Assembly: GCA_964545075.1 (NCBI GenBank)
Contig: CAZJFS010000125.1
Span: 1 to 13,231, forward strand
DNA length: 13,231 nt
Source of the DNA: DAOPXV01 sp035352535
Lineage (GTDB): Bacteria > Muiribacteriota > UBA9980
Direction of reading: 5' to 3'
Below the pieces are notes generated by a model. It was given only the letters and a program-made list of their open reading frames with translations, was not told the origin of the DNA and ran no database searches. Positions within the stretch are counted from its first letter, which is position 1, and each line of letters begins with the position of its first letter. The position numbers were made by a program, and so were the translations under genes. This document shows positions 6,355 through 13,231 of the stretch, one piece after another.

Positions 6355-9258
6355 ATGGAAAGGGTTATGGAAACAAAACTTAAAGCCAAAGACATATTCC
6401 TGCTGGAAGGCAGCAAAAGGGCTTGGCTCGTCAAAGACGGCGCGGTGAACGTTTTCTTCGTTCGCACGACTGCCGACGGTTCCTTCGGAAGAAGATCGTG
6501 GCTGTTTACCGCCGAAGCCGGCGATATGCTTGCCGGCTTTGATTTTTCTTCCGAAAATCCGTACAGGATAATAGTAAGCGCGGCGCCCCTGGCGACGGTT
6601 GAAGAAAAAAATATAGATTTTCTAGGCGATCACGCGGGAGATCCGGATGCAATTGCGTCTAACGCAAAGCGCCTGAACAGGTGGGCTGAAAATCTCACTT
6701 TCGCTCTTGTCGGTTATAAACTTCCTCCTAAAAATCTTAAATTCCTTGAAAAAGGCGATGCCGTAACGTTACTCGATGGTTTTTCATATGGCGCGAAATC
6801 CGGCGAGGTTTTGTGGGTGAAGCTGCTTGAGGGCGAGTCCGAGACTCTCGCGAGCTATATGGCATTTTTTAAGGGGCATGTAGGATATTTTCCGGTCACC
6901 AACCGCTTCTGGTTCAAGATACACGCGGAGAATCCCGCCAGTGAAGTATATCCTTCGGTTTTTTCGTGCGGTACGGAAAAGTTTCTCGTGCTTCCGGATG
7001 TTTCCAACAGTATAAAGTCTTTTCATGCCATAGTATTGTGGCTTTTGATCGAAAAGACCGAAAATGTGGATATAGATGAAAAAATCAGGCTTGATCGCAA
7101 GAATGTCCGCGATAGTGAAATAATGGAACATTCACTCAGCGGTTTTGCGTCGATCGTCGACGATAAATTCGGGAGTTCGGTGGTCGCCGGGGCTGGCGAT
7201 AACGAAGAATTCGCGGCTGCTTGCATGCTGGTCGGCAAGGCGGCCAAAATAGAAATGGTCATACCGGCGTCCATCAAAAAGGGCGAAAAAATAGCTGATC
7301 CTGTTTCGGAAACGGCTCGTGTTTCAATGGTCCGCCACAGAAAAATTCTTCTTCGCGATGAGTGGTGGACGAAAGACTCGGGGCCGATCCTCGCGTTTCT
7401 TGAAAACGGTCAGCCTGTAGCGCTTATTCCGGAATCTTCGTCACGTTATAAAATGCATATTCCCGGCAGTGGAAAGGTTCTGAAGGTCGGCCGTAAGGAA
7501 GCCGTTACGCTTTCCGGAATAGGTTACATGTTTTACAGGCCGCTTCCAAGGCGACCGCTTTTCTTGCAGGACATAAGCGTTTACGCTTTGAACGCCGGAA
7601 TATTATCTGACGTAGTGATGATGGTCGCCGCGGGACTCGTTCTCAGCGGAATAAATATGCTCACGCCCATGGCGACGGGCATAGCTTTTGATTCGATCAT
7701 ACCTGAAATTGAACGATCGCAAATGATTCAGATGACGGCTATTCTTATATCGTCTTCTATTTGCGTCCTGCTTTTTCAATTCTTCCGTTCTATCGCTACC
7801 ATGCGGTTTGAGAATAAGGTCGATGCGTCGCTTCAGGCGGCGGTATGGGACAGACTTCTCGCATTACCGGTACCATTTTTCAGAAAATTTTCGACCGGCG
7901 ATCTCGCGATGAGGGCCATGAGTATAAATACAATCAGGCAGACTATTTCCGGCACCGTTTTCAGCACTTTTCTGACCGGCACTTTTTCGGTTTTTAATTT
8001 TTTCCTTCTTTTTTATTACAATATGAAGCTCGCAATTATATCCGTTGCTCTTACGGCCGTCGCGATGCTCATATATCTTGCGATCATGGTGCTTCAATAC
8101 AAGTATTCAAAACTCACCATGGATCTTGAAGGAAAACTATCCGGCCTTGTTTTTGGATTGATAAACGGAGTCGCCAAGTTTCGTGTCGCCGGAGCCGAAA
8201 GCAGAGCGTTTGGTTTATGGGCAAAACTCTTCAAGGAAAAAAAAGAAATCCCGGTATATATGCTAACCAATGTGATGGAAGTTTTTAATTCGGTATATAT
8301 GTTAATGTGTACGGGGATATTCTTCTGGTGCATCATTACCTATGCCGATGACAAGTCAATGACGGCTGGTTCCTTCGTGGCTTTCAATTCGGCTTTTTCA
8401 ACTTTTTTCTCGGGTATGATCTCGATATCTTCTTCGATGATGTCTTTTCTTAATGTTTATACGCTTTATGAAAGAGCGAAACCGATCCTTGAAACCGTTC
8501 CTGAATTTGATGAAGCAAAGGAAGATCCGGGCGAATTGAACGGCGGGGTCGAGATCAGCGGGGTAACTTTTAAATACGAAGGCAGTCTTACTCCCGCGCT
8601 CAACGATGTTTCCATCAGCGTCAAGCCCGGTGAATTCGTGGCTATCGTCGGGCCTTCCGGAAGCGGGAAATCGACCCTTATAAGGCTGCTGCTCGGATTC
8701 GACAAGCCTCTTTCCGGCGCCATATTATATGACGGGCATGATCTTTCCGGCGTCGATGTCAGGGCCGTCAGGCGCCAGATTGGCGTGGTTCTTCAGAATG
8801 GACAGCTTATGTCGGGAAATATAATGTCTAATATCATAGGCACTTCGACGCTTACGATTGAAGACGCATGGAATGCCGCCAGAAGCGCTGGTGTCGCCGA
8901 AGATATTGAAAATATGCCGATGGGTATGCACACTATGATTTCCGAAGGCGCCTCGACAATTTCGGGCGGACAGAAACAAAGGCTTCTGATTGCGCGCGCT
9001 CTTGTGAAAAAGCCTCGCATAATAATTTTCGACGAGGCCACCAGCGCCCTTGACAATAAAACTCAGTCGATAGTTTCTGAAAGTCTTGAAAATCTTCATG
9101 CTACAAGGGTAGTGATAGCGCACAGGCTCAGTACGATAATAAAAGCCGATCGTATTTTTGTAGTTGAAAACGGCCGCGTTATTGAGAACGGTAATTATGA
9201 AGAACTTATCAAGCGGAACGGCCTGTTCAAAAAACTTGCCGAGCGTCAGATCGCCTGA
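6355..9258 (+). CDS. NHLM-type second ABC exporter with N-terminal sensor-like domain (967 aa)
   Basis: The partner exporter of NHLM systems, probably forming a pair with the C39 exporter. Residues 1-100 look like a small beta-barrel of cupin or cyclic-nucleotide-binding type (DIFLLEGSKRAWLVKDGAVNVFF). About 250-405 is the family's non-catalytic region (DEWWTKDSGPILAFLENGQ, then GYMFYRPLPRRPL). No C39 Cys-His pair is seen. Membrane helices run about 415-700. The ATPase domain has Walker A GPSGSGKST (766-774), QNGQLMSGNI, signature ISGGQKQR (from 869), Walker B IFDEATSALD (Asp893, Glu894) and H-loop His923, so it should hydrolyse ATP. Length is typical. The ATG at 6355 has a weak ribosome-binding site. 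The ATG at 6367, preceded by GGAAAGGG, is a real alternative that would remove four residues. It ends the export operon. Confidence 0.93.
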   Translation: MERVMETKLKAKDIFLLEGSKRAWLVKDGAVNVFFVRTTADGSFGRRSWLFTAEAGDMLAGFDFSSENPYRIIVSAAPLATVEEKNIDFLGDHAGDPDAIASNAKRLNRWAENLTFALVGYKLPPKNLKFLEKGDAVTLLDGFSYGAKSGEVLWVKLLEGESETLASYMAFFKGHVGYFPVTNRFWFKIHAENPASEVYPSVFSCGTEKFLVLPDVSNSIKSFHAIVLWLLIEKTENVDIDEKIRLDRKNVRDSEIMEHSLSGFASIVDDKFGSSVVAGAGDNEEFAAACMLVGKAAKIEMVIPASIKKGEKIADPVSETARVSMVRHRKILLRDEWWTKDSGPILAFLENGQPVALIPESSSRYKMHIPGSGKVLKVGRKEAVTLSGIGYMFYRPLPRRPLFLQDISVYALNAGILSDVVMMVAAGLVLSGINMLTPMATGIAFDSIIPEIERSQMIQMTAILISSSICVLLFQFFRSIATMRFENKVDASLQAAVWDRLLALPVPFFRKFSTGDLAMRAMSINTIRQTISGTVFSTFLTGTFSVFNFFLLFYYNMKLAIISVALTAVAMLIYLAIMVLQYKYSKLTMDLEGKLSGLVFGLINGVAKFRVAGAESRAFGLWAKLFKEKKEIPVYMLTNVMEVFNSVYMLMCTGIFFWCIITYADDKSMTAGSFVAFNSAFSTFFSGMISISSSMMSFLNVYTLYERAKPILETVPEFDEAKEDPGELNGGVEISGVTFKYEGSLTPALNDVSISVKPGEFVAIVGPSGSGKSTLIRLLLGFDKPLSGAILYDGHDLSGVDVRAVRRQIGVVLQNGQLMSGNIMSNIIGTSTLTIEDAWNAARSAGVAEDIENMPMGMHTMISEGASTISGGQKQRLLIARALVKKPRIIIFDEATSALDNKTQSIVSESLENLHATRVVIAHRLSTIIKADRIFVVENGRVIENGNYEELIKRNGLFKKLAERQIA

Positions 9259-9326
9259 CAGTTTGATTAAAACTTTCCGCCGGGCATCGGTTCGTCAAAT
9301 CTCCCATTTATTATATAGTTTATGTT

Positions 9327-9356
9327 TGTCGCAAAAACAGCGATAAAAGTTTTTGC
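9327..9356 (+). terminator. weak hairpin, possible terminator of the export operon
   Basis: GCAAAAAC (9331-9338) and GTTTTTGC (9349-9356) are perfect inverted repeats with a 10-base loop. An alternative fold pairs TGTCGC (9327-9332) with GCGATA (9340-9345), with one G-T pair, ahead of a five-T run. The two folds exclude each other and both are weak. It lies about 70 bases after the last export gene. No stronger terminator was found in this gap. Confidence 0.3.
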
Positions 9357-9391
9357 ATATTGTCTTCGGTCTGTAAATTTTTAATAAAGTC

Positions 9392-9400
9392 TGATAACAT
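9392..9400 (+). promoter_or_regulatory. extended -10-like element before the trmO gene
   Basis: TGATAACAT has the TGn extension plus TAACAT, the same -10 hexamer as the promoter at 28-33. No convincing -35 stands 16-18 bases upstream. If active, transcription would start near 9407 and give a leader of about 50 bases. Confidence 0.35.
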
Positions 9401-9456
9401 GCGTGCGGGTGCGGAATAAAAAATTGAAGCTATATTTATAATAACGAGGCTGGCCT

Positions 9457-9936
9457 ATGATAACTTTTGAACCTATAGGAACTATTTATACCCCTTTTAA
9501 AACCATTGAAAATATGCCGATTCAGGCTGCGGCGGCGAAAGGCATTTGCGGAAGGATCGTCGTCAATGAAAAATTCGAGGCCGGCCTTAAAGATATAGAA
9601 GGGTTTTCGTATCTTTATCTTATTTATAAGTTCCATAAATGTGCCGGATATTTACTCGAGGTCAAGCCGTTCCTGGATGATAAAACGCACGGCATATTCG
9701 CCACGCGTTCGCCTAAAAGGCCTTCTTTGATTGGTATTTCAATAGTCAAACTTGCCGGCGTGAACGGATGCGAACTTATGATAGAAAATGTCGATATACT
9801 TGATGAAACGCCACTTTTGGACATTAAACCATATATTCCCGAATTCGATGTCATGGGCGGCGAGATTAAAACGGGCTGGTATCAAAATAAACCTAAAAAA
9901 TTAAATGAGACTAAATCGGACGAAAGATTTAAATGA
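9457..9936 (+). CDS. trmO: TrmO/TsaA-family tRNA (t6A37) N6-methyltransferase, short form (159 aa)
   Basis: A member of the TrmO (TsaA, UPF0066) family, SAM-dependent beta-barrel enzymes. The characterised Escherichia coli protein methylates N6-threonylcarbamoyladenosine at position 37 of some tRNAs. Family marks are the N-terminal PIGTIYTPF, a DIEGFSYLYLIYKFHK strand (46-61), the GIFATRSPKRPSLIG loop (79-93) and DETPLLDIKPYIPEFD (116 onward). It covers only the core domain: E. coli TrmO is about 235 aa, while short forms near 150 aa occur in archaea and many bacteria. Two positions differ from the usual pattern as I know it: RPSLIG for RPNPIG and DETP for DGTP. Exact substrate is therefore uncertain. 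The ATG has GAGG seven bases upstream. Its stop overlaps the start of the transporter gene (ATGA), so the two are coupled. Confidence 0.88.
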   Translation: MITFEPIGTIYTPFKTIENMPIQAAAAKGICGRIVVNEKFEAGLKDIEGFSYLYLIYKFHKCAGYLLEVKPFLDDKTHGIFATRSPKRPSLIGISIVKLAGVNGCELMIENVDILDETPLLDIKPYIPEFDVMGGEIKTGWYQNKPKKLNETKSDERFK

Positions 9937-11129
9937 AAAAAAGCAGGGGCAAGATAAGGATATTAATTTTTGTTCTTGGCGGTCTTGCCGCCATAGGGCC
10001 ATTTTCGATCGACATGTATCTTCCTGGATTTGCCGAAATTGCGGGCGGCCTGAACACAAGTATGGCCATGGTCGGGTATTCGCTTACGGCTTATTTTTTT
10101 GGAATATGTTTCGGGCAGTTGATTTACGGCCCTGTAACCGACCGGTTCGGAAGAAAAATTCCGCTTCTGACTGGACTTGCTATTTATATGATTTCGTCTA
10201 TTGGCTGTGCTCTTGTTTCAGGTATAAATGGGTTGATCATATTACGGGCGACGCAAGCGCTCGGCGGGTGCGTCGGTATGGTCGCAAGCCGGGCAGTGGT
10301 GCGCGACGTTTTTCCAGTCGCGATGACGGCGAAAATTTTTTCTTCCCTGATGCTTGTGATGGGCGTGGCGCCAATTATTGCTCCCACAGTAGGCGGCATC
10401 GTGACGAGCGCTTTCGGATGGCGCGTTATTTTCTGGGTGCTCGCCTTATTCGGCGCTTTCATGTTTATTTGCGTGGTTTGTTTTCTGGATGAGACGAAAA
10501 CGCCCGATCCGTCAGTCTCACTCCATCCCGCGAAGGTTTTCGTAAATTATTTTGAAGTGCTCAAAGAAGCTGACTTTTTAATATACGCTCTTGCCGGCAG
10601 CGCTCTTTCCGCAGGCATGCTTGCATATATAAGCGGCTCTCCGTTCGTTTTCATGAAATTATTCGGGCTCAGTGAAAAGCAATTCGGATGGGTCTATGCG
10701 GTGAATTCTTTTGGGTTGATAAGCGGGAGTCAGCTCAACCATTTTTTGTTGAAAAAATTTAAAAGTTCTGAAATAAGCTTCGCCGGCGCAATATTTCAGT
10801 TTATTACATGTCTTCTTTTGATAGCGGCTGCGATGAATATATCGATTGGCAAAGCGCCCGTGTTTATATTGATTTTTCTTTTTCTTATGATGAACGGGAT
10901 ATTAAACCCGAATACGACGGCGCTGGCGCTTCGGCCTTTTAAAAAGTCCGCGGGCAGCGCTTCAGCGATGATAGGGTTTATACAGATGTTCACTGGCGCT
11001 ATGGCATCGTGTTTGGTAAGTTTTTTTCACGATGGTACTGCGGTTCCTATGGCGGCAGTTATGGCTGTTTTTTCGTTTTTGGGCCTGGCCTGCCTTTTAA
11101 AGCGCGAATTTTATAATAAATCTTATTGA
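9933..11129 (+). CDS. Bcr/CflA-type MFS drug efflux transporter (398 aa)
   Basis: An inner-membrane major facilitator of the Bcr/CflA drug:proton antiporter family with 12 predicted helices. It would expel drugs or small metabolites using the proton gradient. Visible marks are IGPFSIDMYLPGFAEIA after helix 1 (21-37), motif A GQLIYGPVTDRFGRK (61-75), RATQALGGCVGMVASRAVVRD (105-125), and the antiporter motif C region GVAPIIAPTVGG (144-155). The C-terminal half shows the expected second set of hydrophobic segments, and MMNGILNPNTTALAL matches the family's NP-containing loop. Length is typical (about 390-410). The start overlaps the trmO stop by four bases, with only a weak GAAAG site six bases upstream, so translation probably depends on coupling. 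Substrate cannot be named. It could also export a product of the neighbouring peptide system, but nothing shows this. Confidence 0.93.
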   Translation: MKKSRGKIRILIFVLGGLAAIGPFSIDMYLPGFAEIAGGLNTSMAMVGYSLTAYFFGICFGQLIYGPVTDRFGRKIPLLTGLAIYMISSIGCALVSGINGLIILRATQALGGCVGMVASRAVVRDVFPVAMTAKIFSSLMLVMGVAPIIAPTVGGIVTSAFGWRVIFWVLALFGAFMFICVVCFLDETKTPDPSVSLHPAKVFVNYFEVLKEADFLIYALAGSALSAGMLAYISGSPFVFMKLFGLSEKQFGWVYAVNSFGLISGSQLNHFLLKKFKSSEISFAGAIFQFITCLLLIAAAMNISIGKAPVFILIFLFLMMNGILNPNTTALALRPFKKSAGSASAMIGFIQMFTGAMASCLVSFFHDGTAVPMAAVMAVFSFLGLACLLKREFYNKSY

Positions 11130-11141
11130 GCCGTAACGGCT
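11129..11141 (+). terminator. short hairpin at the end of the MFS gene
   Basis: AGCCG (11129-11133) pairs with CGGCT (11137-11141) around a TAA loop and is followed by ATTTT. The stem begins at the last base of the stop codon. Five base pairs is short for an intrinsic terminator. Confidence 0.4.
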
Positions 11142-11165
11142 ATTTTGATTATTTATTGAGTGAAG

Positions 11166-11181
11166 AACCGGCGCGCGGGTT
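11166..11181 (+). terminator. GC-rich imperfect palindrome followed by A/T run
   Basis: AACC (11166-11169) and GGTT (11178-11181) enclose GC-only sequence that can add one more pair with a bulged G. AAAATTTT and a later TTTTT follow. It may be a second terminator of the transporter operon or a protein-binding site. Confidence 0.3.
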
Positions 11182-11218
11182 AAAATTTTAATATTTTTCC
11201 GGAATTTGCATTTTAATA

Positions 11219-11227
11219 TGTTATAAT
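11219..11227 (+). promoter_or_regulatory. perfect extended -10 promoter of the receiver/sensor operon
   Basis: TGTTATAAT is a perfect TGn-TATAAT element. No -35 match is seen 17 bases upstream, which extended -10 promoters tolerate. Transcription would start near 11234, giving a leader of about 90 bases. A second TATAAT occurs at 11242-11247. In such AT-rich sequence chance matches are common. Confidence 0.45.
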
Positions 11228-11245
11228 TTAATTAGGGGTTTTATA

Positions 11246-11269
11246 ATTTTTATTTTTATTTTTATTTTT
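11246..11269 (+). repeat. (ATTTTT)4 hexamer tandem repeat
   Basis: Four perfect copies of ATTTTT in a row, just downstream of the predicted transcription start and about 60 bases before the receiver gene. It would give a U-rich leader. Copy number could vary by slipped-strand pairing. Confidence 0.85.
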
Positions 11270-11326
11270 AAGCATGAGCTGTTACCGCTTAACTAAACTT
11301 AATAGGCGACAGATGGAAAGCCGGTG

Positions 11327-11737
11327 ATGTTTATGAAGATACTTGTGGTGGATGACGAATTTATCAGCCGAAAAAAAATGGAAATAATTATGCAAAATTT
11401 TGGTTTTTGCGAATCGGCGAAAAGCGGAGATGAAGCCGTTAACTTATTTATTGACGCGCTTGATTCGAACAGGCCTTTCGACGTTATTGCGCTTGATCTT
11501 TCAATGCCCGATCTGGGCGGTCTGGGAGTGCTTGAAAAAGTTCGTGAAATTGAAAAATGTAGAAATGTAATCATGGAAAAAAGCGTTAAAATAATAATGG
11601 TAACTTCAAAATCCGATAAAGAAAGCGTGTTATCCAGTATGAATGGCGGTTGTAACGAATACATTATCAAACCTTTCAACTGGAAAATAATATTTAATAA
11701 ACTTATAAAATTAAAGGTTTTGAAATTTGCCCAATGA
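11327..11737 (+). CDS. single-domain CheY-like response regulator receiver (136 aa)
   Basis: A stand-alone phosphoacceptor domain with no output domain. From the ATG at 11327 the acidic pair is Asp9-Asp10 in KILVVDDEF, the phosphorylation site is Asp57 in IALDLSMPD, the switch Thr is Thr93 in IMVTSKSD and the conserved Lys is Lys115 in YIIKPF. All key receiver residues are present. It ends about 10 residues after the fold, so it must act through a partner protein, as CheY or Spo0F-like relays do. Start choice: GGAAAG (11315-11320) is six bases from this ATG, against three from a GTG at 11324 and twelve from an ATG at 11333, so 11327 is preferred. Its stop overlaps the sensor gene's start (ATGA), so the two are coupled and may form a phosphorelay. 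Target process unknown. Confidence 0.92.
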   Translation: MFMKILVVDDEFISRKKMEIIMQNFGFCESAKSGDEAVNLFIDALDSNRPFDVIALDLSMPDLGGLGVLEKVREIEKCRNVIMEKSVKIIMVTSKSDKESVLSSMNGGCNEYIIKPFNWKIIFNKLIKLKVLKFAQ

Positions 11738-13231
11738 CGGATTATAAAAGTAGCGAAAAAGGCGTCAAGCCTGTTCATAAATCTTTAAAAAAAATGATAG
11801 TAAAAATAATCTTATTATCGTTTTTTTTTATTATTGCGCTAATAAACGGCGGCGCGATAATAGATCTTATCAACATTCCTATAAATGCCATTTTCAGGGT
11901 GAAAGCGCCTGTCGATGCGTTTTTCTATATAATGCTTATCATATATGGCGTTCTGATCGGCTCATCGCTGCCGCAAATAAAATCTGACGGAAGTTTTCAG
12001 CAAGATCGCGAAAAAGAATCGAGTGAGGTCGCGGACCGCTTGAAAATAATATTTGAATACGCGCCTGACGCATGCTATTTAAGCGATCATACGGGAGTTT
12101 TTATCGATGGAAATCGCGCGGCTGAAAACATGATCGGACATAAAAAAGAGGAAATGATCGGCAAAAATTATCTTGATATAGATCTTATATCGATCGATCA
12201 AATTCCAAAAGCGTTATGGCTTCTAGGTAAAAATGCGCTTGGTTTTCCTACAGGGCCTGATGAATTCATAATAAACAGAAGCGATGGGGAAAAAGTCGTC
12301 GCGGAGATCATGACATATCCGGTTAAACTTGCTGGCAGGACTGTTGTTCTTGGCATCGCCCGCGATATTACGCGGCGCAAACAGATAGAAACCGAGATAT
12401 TGAATAAAGAAAAAGTTCTCGAAATAGTATCTAAATGTTCGAATTTACTTTTGACGGAACCCGGCATTAATAACGCGGTTCTTAAAATTTTAGAACTTCT
12501 GGGGTCTAATTTCGGGTCCGCTAACGTAAATATATTTAAAAATAAAAAAGACTCTCAAAAAATTGAAAATAGATATCAATCCATTTATTCATGGAGCGAT
12601 TCCAAAAATTCCGATAATGATATTGAAGCGGAACGTTTTTCTAAAATCAAAATTTTTGACCGGTGGCACGAACTTTTATTGAACGGAGTGCCTGTAAGAG
12701 GCCTGACGGAAGAATTCAGCGGTGAAGAAAGCGAATATTTAAAGTCTCGCAACATAAAATCAATATTAATAATCCCTATAAATATTTCAAGCGAATATTG
12801 GGGCGCGATAACGTTTGAAGATGTCGAAAATTATAAGGTATGGAACGACATTGAATTATCTATATTATATGCTACCGTAGATATTTTTGGCAATGCCCTC
12901 GAAAGAAAACGCGCCGAAGAAGCGTTGATTGAAAGCGAGGTCAAGTTCAGGGGAATTTGTACGATCGCATCCGACGCGATAATAGTTTGCGATGAATCCG
13001 ATCTTATAGTGATCTGGAATCCGGCCGCCGAAAATATCTTCGGATACTCTTCCTTGGAAGCCGTGGGGCGCAATTTTTACGATCTTATAACTGCTCCGAA
13101 ATATGAGGACGTGTCTATACCGGCGGTCGATCTTTTTATTAGTTCGGCCCATAATATAGATAGTGGAAACGCTTTTGAATTAGTCGTCATAAACAAAGCT
13201 CCTTTTCAAGGCGACACATTGATTTCACTAG
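11734..13231 (+). CDS. membrane-anchored PAS-GAF-PAS sensor protein, probably a histidine kinase; 3' end outside the window
   Basis: An open frame from the ATG overlapping the receiver's stop runs 499 codons to the window edge with no stop. Two hydrophobic helices (about 22-47 and 62-78) anchor it in the inner membrane with little periplasmic sequence. A PAS domain follows (about 102-218: IIFEYAPDACYLSDHTG, then VVLGIARDITRRKQIE), then a GAF-like domain (about 228-390: LLLTEPGINNAVLKIL, SILIIPINISSEYWGAITFED, ending in NALERKRAEEAL). A second PAS begins near 400 (IASDAIIVCDESDLIVIWNPAAENIFGYS). The catalytic part is not visible. A HisKA-HATPase end is expected from the partner receiver, but a GGDEF output or more PAS domains cannot be excluded. 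No ribosome-binding site is at proper distance (AAAGG is 16 bases away), so translation likely relies on coupling. Codons are more AT-rich than in the export operon. Confidence 0.88.
   Translation, partial: MTDYKSSEKGVKPVHKSLKKMIVKIILLSFFFIIALINGGAIIDLINIPINAIFRVKAPVDAFFYIMLIIYGVLIGSSLPQIKSDGSFQQDREKESSEVADRLKIIFEYAPDACYLSDHTGVFIDGNRAAENMIGHKKEEMIGKNYLDIDLISIDQIPKALWLLGKNALGFPTGPDEFIINRSDGEKVVAEIMTYPVKLAGRTVVLGIARDITRRKQIETEILNKEKVLEIVSKCSNLLLTEPGINNAVLKILELLGSNFGSANVNIFKNKKDSQKIENRYQSIYSWSDSKNSDNDIEAERFSKIKIFDRWHELLLNGVPVRGLTEEFSGEESEYLKSRNIKSILIIPINISSEYWGAITFEDVENYKVWNDIELSILYATVDIFGNALERKRAEEALIESEVKFRGICTIASDAIIVCDESDLIVIWNPAAENIFGYSSLEAVGRNFYDLITAPKYEDVSIPAVDLFISSAHNIDSGNAFELVVINKAPFQGDTLISL

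Larger units (their letters stand above)
9259..9456 (+). other. 198-base intergenic gap after the export operon
   Basis: No gene is supported here. A 20-codon frame from the ATG at 9322 has no ribosome-binding site and no recognisable content. The gap holds a weak hairpin (9327-9356), an extended -10-like element (9392-9400) and the ribosome-binding site of the next gene (GAGG, 9446-9449). Confidence 0.6.
11130..11323 (+). other. 194-base intergenic region before the two-component unit
   Basis: Very AT-rich apart from the GC block at 11169-11178. It holds two terminator-like hairpins, an extended -10 promoter and a hexamer repeat. No small gene with a ribosome-binding site was found. Confidence 0.6.

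Noticed and set aside
9164..9346. 60-codon + strand frame overlapping the end of the second exporter gene
   Set aside because: Most of it lies out of frame inside a well-supported gene. It has no ribosome-binding site and no resemblance to a precursor peptide leader.
9322..9384. 20-codon frame in the gap after the export operon, considered as a microcin precursor
   Set aside because: No ribosome-binding site, no GG or GA leader site, and it overlaps the hairpin. Too short for an NHLM leader.
8905..9521. 17-base identity between 8905-8921 (second exporter) and 9505-9521 (trmO)
   Set aside because: Both copies are in frame and encode IENMP in unrelated proteins. Shared codon choice explains it, and flanks do not match.
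9905..10492. 195-codon + strand frame across the trmO/transporter junction
   Set aside because: It overlaps two confident genes in another frame and is rich in Arg, Cys, His and Trp, typical of a shadow frame.
11270..11326. Possible riboswitch in the leader of the receiver gene
   Set aside because: The leader was compared by eye with cyclic-di-GMP riboswitch patterns. No conserved core or stable stem set was found.
1..13231. CRISPR array, tRNA, rRNA, insertion sequence or attachment site
   Set aside because: No regularly spaced repeats, no cloverleaf or rRNA core sequence, no transposase and no long terminal inverted repeats were seen.

Overview
The window reads as chromosomal DNA from a Gram-negative-type (two-membrane) bacterium. 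It encodes a TolC-like outer-membrane channel, a lipoprotein with a lipobox, and a HlyD-type adaptor that only makes sense across a periplasm. Base composition is moderate to AT-rich by eye (not counted), more AT-rich in the last 2 kb. Nothing here fixes a genus or phylum. All nine genes lie on the + strand in three apparent transcription units.

Unit 1 (about 1-9258) is a tightly packed five-gene export operon: TolC-like channel, Leu/Ile/Val-type substrate-binding lipoprotein, HlyD-type adaptor, C39-peptidase ABC exporter, second ABC exporter. The last three are the standard trio of NHLM/NHLP (nitrile-hydratase-leader microcin) peptide export systems. The C39 domain has an intact Cys-His-Asp triad, so it should cut a leader off a peptide during export through the two ABC proteins, the adaptor and the channel. 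No precursor peptide or modification enzyme is visible, so the cargo is encoded elsewhere or beyond the left edge. The odd member is the amino-acid-type binding lipoprotein, which has no LivHMGF permease partners. It sits between two copies of an identical 14-base sequence that also carries the ribosome-binding sites of that gene and of the adaptor gene. A good sigma70-like promoter with a perfect 10-bp palindrome in its spacer starts the unit.

Unit 2 (about 9390-11141) is a two-gene operon with an ATGA stop/start overlap: a short TrmO/TsaA-family tRNA methyltransferase and a Bcr/CflA-type 12-helix drug efflux transporter. Weak hairpins lie before and after it.

Unit 3 (about 11219 to the right edge) starts with a perfect extended -10 promoter and a T-rich leader with four copies of ATTTTT. 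It then encodes a single-domain CheY-like receiver, overlapped (ATGA) by a membrane-anchored PAS-GAF-PAS sensor protein that runs off the window before any output domain. It may be a sensor kinase paired with the receiver. Whether it controls the export operon cannot be told from this sequence.

Most interesting points: an NHLM exporter without visible cargo, a LivJ-like lipoprotein built into it, the 14-base repeat flanking that gene, the palindrome inside the operon promoter, and the hexamer repeat in the leader of the two-component unit.
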